In this document: positions 11,204 through 22,296 of the stretch, in pieces
Layout of the letters: each line of letters opens with the position of its first letter
Numbering within the stretch: the first letter of the stretch is position 1
Assembly (NCBI RefSeq): GCF_020360975.1
Contig: NW_025408675.1
Span: 2,480,001 to 2,544,000 of the forward strand
Direction of reading: 5' to 3'
Origin: Hirsutella rhossiliensis
Lineage: Eukaryota; Ascomycota; Sordariomycetes; Hypocreales; Ophiocordycipitaceae
DNA length: 64,000 bases
Made by a program: the position numbers and the translations under genes
Notes under the pieces: model-generated
Told to the model about the DNA's origin: nothing
What the model saw: the letters and a program-made list of their open reading frames with translations, nothing else
Database searches by the model: none

Positions 11204-11899
11204 TATAAGAAGGTATGAGCAATAAGCGTAGAATCGGGTATTCGATGACGTAAGCGGAAAGATCGGTCGAAGGAGTATAGGGTAGGATTTCGTCTGGAAT
11301 TTATAACGAGCATATAAGGGGCTGAATAATATATTGAAAGAATAGCGTTGCAAAAGATGCTTGCAAACTTGCTTGTTCTATCTACTACTCCTAGGGAAAT
11401 CCTTTGTCTTTTATAGACCATTGCTCGCCTACTAGTAGACCAATTAGTCAGCTTTCTAGCACATTCTATAGTGCTTAAAAAGCTCTATCTATAGTATATC
11501 TTCCTAACTTAGTAGGTGGTCTGATTGTGGCGTGATGGTTGACGTAAGACTATGGGTTCTGGCATAAGTAGTGGATTTGACCAGAATGTTCTATGCCCCA
11601 CCTATTCTCGTATCGCGGATATCTTCGGAACCGCTAGGCCAAAATAGGCAATAGGGTATCCGTTCTGCTTGTAATTAACTTATGCATTTTATGCATATTT
11701 TTGTTTATAAGGATAGGCTTATCCTGACCCGCTTTTCCTAGAGGAAGGTATAGTTATCTAGTAGAGGTCTTTGTCTTTAAGGGTTATTCCCTTAGACTGT
11801 ATTATAGAGCCTCTTTTTACTAGCTTATTCTATAAAGCCTCCCTATGCCTGTTATTTCTTTATAATAGTAAAATAGGAATATAAGGGTATATTCTTATA
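11204..11899 (-). repeat. 5' LTR of copia A
   Basis: 696 bp, the partner of 5692-6388, and it keeps more CpA/TpG than its partner. Small antisense ORFs within it (about 11108-11421) are LTR sequence and not genes. The TATCC duplication follows at 11900-11904. Confidence 0.92.
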
Positions 11900-13500
11900 T
11901 ATCCTTAACTACTTTAACGTTAGTTTCTTCTTCCGTTTCCTTATCTAAGACCTCTTTTTAAGACTATTAAGAAAAGGGGATTTAGATCTTTTAAATTAGC
12001 TAACGTTATAAGAGTAAGAGGGGCTATTAATCCCTCTTTCTATTAAAGAAGCTAGATTCGTTAAAAATTATATCCTTAGTTAAAATAACCTTTTATAAAA
12101 GAGAAATCGAGATCCGGAAGATATTTATAGAATTATAACTAACGAGGTAACTAATAAAGGCTCTAGGATTAAGCTTTCTTTTCTTCTTCCTTTTTAGCTA
12201 TATATTAGTAGTTATAGCGTATACCTTATAGCTATAGGTATAAAGGTAAGCTAGTAAGGCCCTCTTTTTTATAAAGAGCTTAACGGGAGATTTTTAGTTT
12301 ATTCCTTAGGTCTTAAAAAGGGTCTCTAGGTCCCTATAGTCCCTTAGGCCCTTAAGGTCCCTTAAGGTCTAGTTCTAAAAGTAATAGGCGGTCTTAATAA
12401 CTTCCCTCTAAAGGTTATAGGGAAGCCTTATAATAAGTCTTATTATATAGGCCCTTTCTATTATAGCACCCCCTATTAGTATTAAAGCTAATAAAAGGTA
12501 ATAAACCGGGATTATATACTAGCTTTAAAGCAACTATAGGTATAGGGATAGCGGCGGACTCCTTAGCCTTAGCCTTAAATAGAGCCTTAAACGTAATAGC
12601 CGCTTTACCCTTACCTTTACCCTTACCCTCCCCCTTATTAAAAGGGGCTAGGGCTAGACTAGGCCTAGTAAGATTAAAACTATTATCCTTACTATTATAG
12701 TCGTCGCTAGTAATAAGATAGAAATAGTTAGCGAGATTATTAACTACTATAAAAGTCTTTTAAGTAACTAAGAGTAACTTAAGCCCGACCTAAGCTAAGG
12801 TCTTAATAGTATCGCTAAACTTACTTAGGTACTTTTCTAGGAACTTATATATATAGTAGGTATTATTTATAAAACGGGTAAAAGCTAAGGTAAGTATCTT
12901 AATATTCTTAGCGATTATAGCTAGACTAAAGGTAGACTCGCTTAATACGTCCTTACCTTTAGTAGTAAGGGCCTTCTAACTAGTATAAATATAAGTTTCT
13001 AGAGTAGTATAGTAAAGGCGCTCTTATACTAAGCTCTTAATAAAGGAGGGGCGGTTAACCTTAGACTAAGCTTAGTAAAGGGTATAAGCGGCCTCTTTAC
13101 TTTTAAAGGTAATCTAAAATATAGATTAATACCGAACTTAGACTATACTATAGCGGGATAGGGTTACTTACTTAGTAATAAGACTAGTTAAAGTTAGTAT
13201 AAGCGATATATACTTTAGCTTTTATAGCTAGTAAAGTTAGCGAAAAAGTACTAAAAGTAAGACTAACTTAAGAAAGGACTAGGACTAATACTTATAAGAC
13301 TAGTTTTAATATTTAGTAAAGGACTTATAAGTAGGCTTATTAGTAAGGCGCTTAATATACGTAAAATATAAGATAGAGCGCTCCGATCCCGCTATAGTAA
13401 CGACTTTCTTATAGGGAGGGGGTTTTAAAGGAGGCAAACTACTACTACCTAAGTTAGCTTCTTAGTTAGATATTATAATATAATTACGAACGAACTTAAT
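11900..13500 (-). mobile_element. Ty1/copia relic B, 5' part (Gag to integrase)
   Basis: Continuation of the relic interrupted by copia A. The minus strand from about 12,450 down to 11,990 keeps the integrase-to-linker region typical of copia, with a RRALIGYL-like segment and a KDIIF-like end, now mixed with stops. The stretch 12,580-13,480 has Gag-like coding fragments of low complexity. The 5' LTR is not recognised. All of it is TpA-rich and non-functional. Assignment rests on pattern and on continuity with 3300-5691. Confidence 0.7.
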
Positions 13501-14225
13501 ATAGTGCTAGAGAGACCTAGGGATATAGAGATAAGGCGGGTAAGGAATTAAGGCCTATAAAAGAGATAGTAAATAAAGAGGTAAGAGGAGGTAAGAATAA
13601 AACTAAGGGGGGAGGGTAGGTATATATATATATAAGCTAAGCGTGCGTAATTAATAACTATGCGCTAGACGGTAAATATAGGCCGCCGCGCCCTTAATTA
13701 AGAAGTCGCGTAGCTAGATAGGAACCGATTTTCGATTAGCGGAGCTAGCCAACTAAATTTTAATTAGCCGGCCCTACCTAGGAGCGACCTATACTAGTGC
13801 CTAGCCCGGTAACCGGATATTACCTGCCCTACTAACTAATAGACTAATAGGCCGACGCGGCCGCGGCTATATAGTAGCGATACTAGAGCTATAGAGAATA
13901 GAGGCGCCCGCGAGTTAGGCCCCTTAGAGAGAGACTACTACCTATAACCCTAGGCCTAGGCTAGTAAGCCTAGGCCGCGGCCGCTTAGGATAGTAGCGGC
14001 TATAGCCTAAGAGGGCTTATACTAAAATATAAATACGTAGGAAAAGCCCGCGGTAGCCGGCGTAAATTTTATATATACTACTACTATAACCTTATTTAAG
14101 GTAAACCTATACTAAAAGAGGGGAGGGTTTTCCCTTAGGTACTTTAGTTTTTCCCTCCTATTTAATATCGAAGTTCTAGATACTTCTAGCTAGGTCCTTA
14201 GTATAATCTTAATAATAATAATAAT
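13501..14225. other. Unassigned RIP-zone sequence with GC islands
   Basis: A patchwork of AT-rich DNA and GC islands (for example CCGCGGCCGC near 13975) with no readable coding. It ends in an AAT microsatellite near 14208-14235. It could hold the 5' LTR of copia relic B or part of the gypsy B element, but no partner copy is visible. Confidence 0.35.
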
Positions 14226-16300
14226 AATTACTATTAATAATTTATTAAAGATTTTAGAAAGATTATAGTACTATTATATAACTTAATAAAAAAGGAAAAA
14301 GAATTTATATAGGACAATAAAGCTAATAAAGCTTTCGAATATATTAAAACTATAATTATATAAGAACTAGTCTTAATTACCTTTAATTTAAAATAATAAA
14401 TTAAAATTAAAACTAATATATTAAACTTTACTTTAAAAGTATAAATTAAATAAAAAGATAATAAAAAAAGATTATAACTAATTATATTTTATTTAAAGAA
14501 GCTATATAGTATAGAACTTAATTACCTTATTTATAATAAAGAATTCTTAGTAATTATTTAAACTTTTAAAGAATTTTAATACTACCTTCTTAAAAGTAAA
14601 TATAAAGTTAAGGTCTATATAAATTATAAGAATATCTTATATTTCGTAATAATATAATAGTTAAATAGATAATAGATTTAATAGGCTAAATATTTATTAG
14701 AATTTAACTATAAAATAATCTATAAAAAAGAAATAAAAAATAGTTAAGCTAATACCCTTAGTCGATAAAGTAACTATAATATAAGAGTACTTATAGTAAA
14801 AGGATAGCTCTTAAAAATTAACGAAAATAAGAACTATTAGTAACGATAGTTAAATATAATATTTAAAGTATAACTTAATAACTTAATATATTAATAGATC
14901 TTAAAGTAAATAAAAGAATATAAAGTACTAAGCGAATATAATATAAAATATTTAGAAGTTTTAATATATAAAAATAAAACCTAGATACTATTAATATTAC
15001 GAGATAAAGCTATATAAGATATATATAAATATTTTATATATAGATATTAAGGAATCTAAAGAATAATAAAATAGATTAAATAATAATATAACTTCCTATA
15101 GCTTAAGGAAGTAGTATAATAAGTTATTAAAGAATATAAACTTTATATATAAAGTAAAGCTAAACGATATAAGCTATATAGAGAATTATAACTACTACTA
15201 GTACTAAAGAAACTATAGGACTTAATAGCTTTTAACTATATTATAAAGCTACTACTATTAAAAGAACTTATAACTAATATTAAGTATAATAGTATATTTA
15301 TTATTACTAATAAACTAATAAAGTATAAGTACTTCTTACTATATAAATAAGTAAGTAATATAAAAGAGCTAGTATATATATTCCTATAAACTATTATTAG
15401 TAATTATAGACTATTAAATAAGATTATCTTTAATAAAGGAAGTATATTTATAGCTAAGTTTTAGTAAGCTCTTATAATATAATTAAGGACGAAATATAAG
15501 CTTAGTATTACTTATTACTTATAAATAGATAGATAAATAAAATAACTTAATTAAACGCTTAAATAATATTTATAATACTATATTAGCTATAAATAAAACG
15601 ATTAAGTTAAATAGCTATTAATAGTATAACTAGCTTATAATAGCTTAGTTATAAAAATAACTAAGCTCTTACTAGTATACGCTAATTATATATATAACCT
15701 AGAAGTACTTAAGGTTACTTAATAAGGACTATAAGTAGAACGAGCGATAATATAGGTAGATTAGCTATAAAAATTATATAAAGAAATATAATAAGAACTT
15801 TAATTTATTAAAGAATAAATATCTACTTACTATAATTAGAAAAGATTATAGGAACTAATCTTTTAAGAGAGAGATATAGTCTACCTTATATAATAAAATA
15901 TTAAAATAAAACGACTAAGTAATAAATTAGATTTTAAGAAACTTAAACTATTTAAGGTTAAGAAAACTATTTTAAAAGTTAACTATAAACTTTCGCTACT
16001 AATAGTAATATAAATATACCTAATATTTTATATCTTATTACTAAAACTAGTACTATAAAACGCTAAACTATAAGATAAAATTAAAGTTAATAATAATTAA
16101 GAATATAAAGCTAAATAAATACTAAATATAAGAAAATAAGGTTAGTAATAAGAATACCTTATTAAGTAAAAGGGATATAAACTAAAGGAAAATACCTAGG
16201 AACTACTTAAGTACTTAACTTACTATAGTTTTCTACTTTAATAGTTCTATTAAGCGAACCCTTACTTAGAAATATAAGGTTACTAAGGATAGTATCTTAG
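14226..16300 (+). mobile_element. Ty3/gypsy relic B, chromodomain-bearing (chromovirus)
   Basis: The plus-strand translation shows the end of RT and then RNase H at about 14440-14660 (a FYSRKL-like then NYxIYDKEFL-like segment, mutated). The integrase follows at about 14990-15700, with remnants of an HHCC finger and a DDE core (LGTKYKLS, then a TDGQTE-like segment). Near 16100-16215 is a chromodomain-like end (EYLIKxKGYKLKENT). Integrase followed by chromodomain is the signature of chromoviruses, which use it to target heterochromatin. The 5' half (Gag, PR, most of RT) is missing or unreadable upstream. Stops throughout show it is inactive. Confidence 0.82.
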
Positions 16301-16425
16301 TTTAATATATTTAAGGCGCTAAATAATTAAACCTCGCTAATAATAATAGATTCCTTATTTAATAAATAAACCGATTTATCTTAAAAAGAATATATTATAC
16401 TATCTTCTTTATTAATAGCTTATAT

Positions 16426-16726
16426 TATTACGAAAAAGATATAGCCGCCTATTAGATATAAGCGATAGCGTAAATTAACGTATATAGTATACGCGATATA
16501 CCCCCTTAGGGATGCCGGGTTAATTCGTCCCGGGATACCTAGATATCCTAGACTATAGAGGGAATTTTTATATAGGCAGGCCCTATGCTAAAACCGCGCT
16601 TAATTGCGCTAGCGGGACTCGAACCACGGGCCCTCCGCCCGGGCTTATAACTATCACGAAAAAGATATAGCCGCCTATTAGATATAAGCGACAGCGTTAA
16701 TTAACGTATATAGTATACGCGATATA
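16426..16726 (-). mobile_element. Miniature LTR element (TRIM-like) copy 2
   Basis: Two 75-bp direct repeats (16426-16500 and 16652-16726; three differences, two of them transitions) flank a 151-bp interior. Target duplication is TATAT (16421-16425) and TATAC (16727-16731). On the minus strand the 5' LTR is followed directly by GTTATAAGCCCGGGC (complement of 16637-16651), and the 3' LTR is preceded by CTAAGGGGG (complement of 16501-16509). Just after the primer site the minus strand has GTGGTTCGAGTCCCGC, a match to the tRNA T-arm/box B pattern. Its LTRs share only the ends with those of copy 1, so the two are separate insertions and different subfamilies. There is no coding capacity. Confidence 0.85.
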
Positions 16727-16731
16727 TATAC

Positions 16732-18650
16732 CCTACTAAAATAACTTACTACCTTAGTCCTTTAAGAAACGCTTTTATTTCTTAATCTAAGCTAGGTAAG
16801 CTATTACTTCTTTTAATGCTTTTTTTACTTTCTATTCGTTTAAATTAATCTTTTACTATTAATTTATAATATAATAAACTAGAAAAAAAGGAATATTAGT
16901 AAAAAGAATAATAAGAAAGGAAAGGATAAAATAAATAAGCGGACGCTATATTATAACTATTATAAGAACGGCTTATAAAGGTATATTTAAAATACTAATT
17001 AAAACGCTCGCCGACCTTATAAGTTAGGCCTAACTAAATATAATAGGAGTAAGGTATAATTTTAATACTATAGATCTCGGTTTAAGATACTAGCTTTAAT
17101 TATTAATATAATTTATTAGAATTATAAGAATAAGATTTTTAAATATAACTAGATATACTATTAATAGTATATCCTAAGAAGGATAAAAGATAAAGGACGA
17201 TTATACTTATATATAACGCGATAAGGGTATATTTATATATAGTAGCTAAGGTAGTAGGTTTTAAGGATAAAACTAAAAGAAGGGGAGGCATCCTATTATA
17301 ACTACGGTCTAAGTAAACCGCGGGGGACTAGTATATATTACGAGGATACGTAATATAGGGAGTAAGGAATATTAGATAGACCGATAGGCTAATTAAGTTT
17401 AGAGCGATAGGTTACTCGAGCGCTTTAATGCTCTACGGCTAAGATCGTAGGATCGCTCTAGCGCTTTAGCGCTCCTAGGTAACGGGATTACCCGGTGCTC
17501 TTAGCGATCTAAGGAAGCTCTTAAGATATATAAGGAAGGAACGGAATACTCCTTTAAATAGATAGCTCGATAGCTTTTAATATAACTATTACGATCTCTA
17601 TTATAATCTTATCTTTAATTCCGATTACTTAATTACTTAGTTATACTCTATAGTCTATAACCTCTAACTTATTATTAATATAATATACTTATTATTACTT
17701 AAACTACGCCTTATTATATCTATTAATATAAACCCCTTAATAGGTTTATCCCTTATAAAGTATTAATAGTTTTAAAAGTATTAAGAGTAAATAGTATATA
17801 GTTTAAGCTTCCTATCTACTCCTTTATAATAAGAAAATTTAATTACTATAGTTAAAATATTAATACTTATTTCTAGATAGTATACTATTAAAAGGTATAT
17901 ATCTTTATAGTATAGTACTTTTAGTTATCTATACGATATAGCCTCTTAGTAAAGTATATTCTTAAGTAGATAAAAGTCTTTATTAATAGGTTAATCTATA
18001 TTATCGTTTAAGTTATTAAGCTTAATACCTTTAAGGCTATATAGGTCCTTATAAGTTTTATTTTTTAGCTTCTTTTTCTTATTATTTATAATTTTACTAG
18101 GCTAAGCTCTAGTAAATATAAGGAGTAGATAATAGCTTAAGAGGTAAATACGATATTACTTAAAAGGAAAAACGTCTTTATTATATATAATATTAAAGGT
18201 TTATAAAACTAAAAGGTTATTAGTACTAAGGACTAGCTTTCTATTAATATTTAAGGGTTAGAGTTTCTACTTTAAAACTAGAACGGTATTATACTACTAT
18301 AGGAATATCTTTCTAATTAGACCTCGCTAATAGCGAAGGGAAGAAGAAGTAAATATACCTTTTAAACCTCCTTATTATCGTTCCTATTAAAATATCGACC
18401 TATTACGCTACTATATAGCTACTTATATTAACGCTAATATTCCTACGATATACCTTCGGATATAATCTTCTATCGTTTATAAAGATAGTTAAGGAATTCT
18501 ATCGCTATTAGCTAATTAAGTCTTTTAATTACGTCTATCTAAGGACCGCTTTCGGTAGCGCTATAGTATCTAAGTGCTTATTAGTAAATAAATTCCCCTA
18601 TTACGCCGAGGGAAACGCACATCTTCTATTTCCTTAATATCCGGGCGATA
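16732..18650. other. RIP-decayed DNA, unassigned; LTR-like block at about 17308-17750
   Basis: TpA-rich with no recognisable protein. At 17279-17307 a purine-rich stretch (AAAGAAGGGGAGG) is followed by TATTATAACTACGG, which looks like a polypurine tract and the start of an LTR (TGTTACAGC before RIP). The GC-richer block up to about 17,750 could be that LTR, but no second copy is present. The RIP signature fades between about 18,560 and 18,700. Confidence 0.4.
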
Positions 18651-20066
18651 TTAATCTTGGTTCCGTCGGCGTAATCCGGCTTAAGAAAGCGTATATCCTT
18701 TAGTTATTTACGAAGGGCGGCGCGCTATCTAGCATCGAGAGCGCCTGGTTTTATGATCGTCTATTTCTCTTTCTCGCGTTAAGCGAATCTTCGTAGGAAG
18801 TCGGCATGATGTGCGGCGTGCCTGCTGTTTCGTTGTTTGACACCGACGGTGGGTGCCATGGTCGACTCTGCCGTGGAATCAATCGGCAGAGCGGGGGAGT
18901 TGTTGGTGACTGGTAAGAGCGATGGGAGGAGGTTGACCGAGTTTGTTGGATAGGATGGGCGGGGTAGCTGGCTTTTAAAGCCAGCATACTACGCCCCGGG
19001 GTCCGCTGACATCTATTTTGGTGAAGTCAAGAAACGGACTTTTGCCCTCAGGTCTCAAGATGGAAGACGAAGGAAGCGGGTGCGCGCCAAAATCGGCTTG
19101 GGGGCAGCGAGCCGACTGGCCGTCATGTGGACGGCGTGCCCCCTGACTGGGTTGCTGACAGCTACGTACCCTGACCCTAGCCAGGTAGACTGTACCTCGG
19201 GGCGGCTCCGCCTCACTGTCGAGCCCACCAAAGGTGACGGCACGTCCCACCCGATTCGGTGGGCCCAATAGCGCTTTCTATTATTAACCTGTATTTAACA
19301 CCAGTTAATTCCCACTCTCAGCTACTGTCCAGTAAGGAGGGAAGAAGGAAGCATTGTTCTCTATTAACCTATAGGCTTCCTCTAAGTGGTAGAAGAGAGG
19401 TCCTTTGGCTTGTTTAACAATAGGGCAAAGGCACGATGCAACGATGATCAGATGGTTGGGGGCAGACGAAGACGTTGGTCAATTGTCACATATACTTCGG
19501 ATGTGTGAAAGGGTATTCCTTGCTTCCATCCTTAATTCCAATTTATCCCGTTTCATCAAGCGACTTGCGCTCAGGGCCTCCTGATCATCTGTACGTGACC
19601 ATGGCATCCTCGGATCTGACGGCATAATACCCCGACTTCACCCCCGGTAGAAGGCAAGGATCAGCAGACGAATCTAAAGGCGTCGGGGCGATGCTACGAA
19701 GTAGTCTCCGGAGATTGCCCGGTGGTAGAAGGATAATTACCAATAATCGAACTAAGGGTGGGTGCTAAGCCCCTAAATTCTATGAGTTTACATTATACTG
19801 CTCTATCTGGGTAGTCAGCGTGACGAACGCCCTCGTACTGTAGATAGATGGGCGACCAGGCTTTTGCTGCGCTTTCTTTTACTATACAATTCCGCATTCT
19901 CTCCCCCTTCCCTATCATTGAGTTGCCGGCGAGTCGGAAGTCTGTTCTATCACAGCTCCTTGTGTGAATGAGACCAGGCCTTATCTGTGCGGGTACCATT
20001 GTAAGGTCATCGCGTCTTGCATTGACAATAGCAAAGTTCTCGGTAGCCGCTGCCCATCCACCTCGC
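18651..20066. other. Non-genic border between the RIP island and genic DNA
   Basis: Composition returns to about 50% GC with normal CpA/TpG. Short ORFs on both strands (up to 97 residues) have no recognisable motif and overlap each other. I see no gene, promoter or repeat that I can support. Confidence 0.5.
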
Positions 20067-21113
20067 TCATGTTGCATTGCGTCTCGTGGCTTTATCGACC
20101 CGGCCCTCTTGGATTCGTCTCATCTGGTTCAAAACGGCTGCAGTACGCTTGGCGGGCTTGTTCTTCTTCCAGTCGTAGAATGCAGCCACCAGGCTGGCAC
20201 CTTCTTGCTTGTAAAAGGATAGCCGATATCTAGATTTGTCGCGAAGGTTGATGCCAAACTGGGCGTTGGGCAGGAAAAAGTGCCAGAATTTGCGCTGGGG
20301 GTGGCTTTCATTCCACCTTTCGACCATGTTGTCAAAGCAAGCCTGGTCACGGACGCAGCACTCCATGACGCTTGCGGACGTGAAGAGTTTGGACGTAAAG
20401 TCTAGCTGCATGTGCGGCGCGGTGTGCGCCTGACTGAAATCGATGAGAAGACCGCCACGATAGTTGTCTTCGCGGACATCCCAGTTGACAATGCCCAGTC
20501 GGCGGTTCAGGGCCTTGATGTCGCGCTTCATCCGGGGCAGGTCGTTGAATACAAAAGGCACGTCACAGCCTGGGATGTATTCTTTGACGATGCCTCGGAT
20601 GGGGCGACCCTTGGTAGCGGGCCGGCGATGCCAGAAATCCTGGCATCCTCGGCGGTTGAGCTCGACCTCTTGATCTGGGCGGAGGAGAAGGTAGCCGTAA
20701 CAGCGTGCGGCAAGGTCCTCTCGACCAACCTCTTTCAGCCGGCCATAGGCGCGGCACTCGCAGTAGAACGGGTCATAGTTATTGATGATTTCATCTACGG
20801 AGACCAAGCCGTGATTGAAGAAGGTGGGCGGCGCCAGCTCGCGGTGATGGGTGAAACGGAACTATCGAGAATGTTAGAGTCCGAAGCGGCAACCGATTCG
20901 AGGCGGCGCAAGTAAACGCACGAGTTTGACGGCATATATTTGGCCGTCGATCTTGGCGCGAAAGACTTGGGAGTGAAGCCCTGCCCCGATGGGCTCGAGA
21001 AACTCGATGTCGCGATGCGCATCATGGCGGAACTTGAATGGCGCAAGCTTGGTTCCCTGGCACCAGGCAAGGGTCGTGCCGCCTGCATAGCATGGTTGGA
21101 GGCAATCTGGCAC
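20067..21113 (-). CDS. FTA2-like protein with a kinase-like fold
   Basis: Two exons, 21113-20922 and 20861-20067, with a 60-bp intron (20862-20921: donor GTGCGT, branch CTCTAAC, acceptor TAG), give 328 residues. The sequence resembles the fungal FTA2 family (named after a subunit of the fission yeast Sim4/Mis6 kinetochore complex), which is expanded in filamentous ascomycetes. It has features of a protein-kinase-like fold: GAGLHSQVF (glycine-rich loop, residues about 42-50), YAVKLFRF across the splice junction (the AxK lysine), DPFYCECRAYGRL, then VNWDVREDN (HRD-like) and LLIDFSQAH (DFG-like, with DFS). Whether it phosphorylates anything is unknown. The start was chosen because PDCLQ...LAPFKF runs straight into the conserved part; an upstream exon is possible. 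It is the first gene next to the repeat island. Confidence 0.75.
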
Positions 21114-21582
21114 TGTTCAGTCGGCGGACGACGAGGGCATTCCCGGCTGCTTTTCCTCAATCTGTCTTCGCAGCCTCTCATCAGTTCGTCCGGGGTTCGA
21201 CGCTCGTGATACAAGCCCGCATCTCAGGCCGGACCGTCATTTTTCCTCTACGAGTACTACCTAATCAGTTGTCAACTCCAGGACCAAAAGAGAAGCAAAG
21301 GAAGGCGCGTCTGAAAGGGTGTCTGGCACGTTCTGTAATTACGGGGTATAATTACGAGTAATACTATTTACACTTACACATATCTCTGTCCGCACTTAAG
21401 ACCCATTTTTAAGATAATTACCGACAGGGACCCCGCCAGCAAGACGTCGACACCCGTCTGTAACTTATAAGCGCCCTGCAATGGTCGATGCGACCACCCC
21501 AGAGCCAACAGTTGTCACCATGCATAATAATATGCAGCGGCAGTGTCGAGGTAGGCAGCAATGAATCTTTGCCAATGGACGG
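21114..21582. other. Intergenic, nothing recognised
   Basis: The upstream region of the FTA2-like gene. It contains AT-rich stretches near 21340-21420 but no motif that I can assign. Confidence 0.5.
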
Positions 21583-21590
21583 GCTGCCGT

Positions 21591-22288
21591 CAGGCTTTCT
21601 AATCATACGCGTATGGTTTAATTAAACCATATATTGCCCATATATTGTCAATAAACCTATACCATACTGAATCAGCCGTATGACCATATATGGCCATACG
21701 CGGTGTAAAGTTCCCGAGGCTGAAATGCTTGGCGAGTGGATGGGTGCAACTAACGTTTGGTGAGGTTTTACCAAGTTGCAGAACCTTTGATGATTCAAAT
21801 TGCATGGACGTGTTCTCCTCGCGCAGTGGGACATTAGTGAAGATAGCGCGAATACGTAGATCGTGTCCTCGAACCTGCCAGATAAAAACAGTGGATTCCT
21901 CATGAATGCGGCGAAAAGAGTGTAGGGTAACCAACGTTGCTTAGATTGTCACGGTATGTCACCCAAAAACATAATTCGGAAGCTAGGAATAGGTTGCGTG
22001 TAGAACTGAAAATGCAATAGCAGACCCAAATTACATTAGGGATATTTGAGTTGATTCTCATATGCCGTTCAATTCGTGCATTCCGCGGTGAGTTCGCTCC
22101 TTGGGTTGTTTGCCTGAGAAAAATATCTCCATCGTAGATGGATAACGTCGTAACTGCCACGGGTGTCATGAGCAATGACGTCATTTCTCGTATGGGCAAT
22201 ATATGGTTTATTTCACCATATGAGAATAAACCATACACCATAAACCATACGGGTCCGTATGGCGTATGGCGTATGGTTAGAAAGCCTG
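21591..22288. mobile_element. Non-autonomous hAT element (MITE-like), 698 bp
   Basis: Terminal inverted repeats CAGGCTTTCTAATCATACGC (left) and CAGGCTTTCTAACCATACGC (right end, reverse complement) are flanked by a perfect 8-bp target duplication GCTGCCGT (21583-21590 and 22289-22296). Eight-base duplications and CAG... ends are the hallmark of hAT transposons. The subterminal 100 bp on each side is packed with CATACG, ACCATA and TATGG motifs in both orientations and with a shared AACCATATATTGCCCATA block; such clusters serve as transposase-binding sites in hAT elements. The interior has no transposase ORF. An antisense ORF running through the right end (22535-21900) is not a gene. Lack of TpA saturation shows it escaped RIP. 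Confidence 0.9.
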
Positions 22289-22296
22289 GCTGCCGT

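Larger units (their letters stand above)
5692..11899 (-). mobile_element. Ty1/copia retrotransposon A, structurally complete, RIP-inactivated
   Basis: A 6208-bp element bounded by two LTRs and TATCC duplications, coded on the minus strand in the copia order Gag-PR-INT-RT-RH. Visible landmarks: a Gag CCHC knuckle near 10451-10496, its second and last Cys changed to Tyr by single transitions; the protease DTGA at 10003-10014; the integrase zinc-finger end CEAY (normally CEAC) near 9470-9510; the integrase core end at 9039-9263 (SPPRTPELNGVIERINR); the RT box YVDN (7689-7700); and an RNase H region near 6900-7200. A 15-nt primer-binding site touches the 5' LTR at 11189-11203, and a purine-rich tract touches the 3' LTR (complement of 6389-6400). 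In-frame stops are numerous, so it is dead. It is the youngest large insertion here, since it splits copia relic B and its LTRs are the least mutated. Confidence 0.93.

Noticed and set aside
11108..11421. Small antisense ORFs of 72-81 residues
   Set aside because: They lie in or across the copia A LTR boundary, and the LTR part repeats at 5692-6388; no protein family is recognised.
16501..16651. Plain tRNA-derived SINE because of the box B-like T-arm
   Set aside because: It has terminal direct repeats, a primer-binding site and a polypurine tract, which SINEs lack. The tRNA-like piece is kept only as a feature of the interior.
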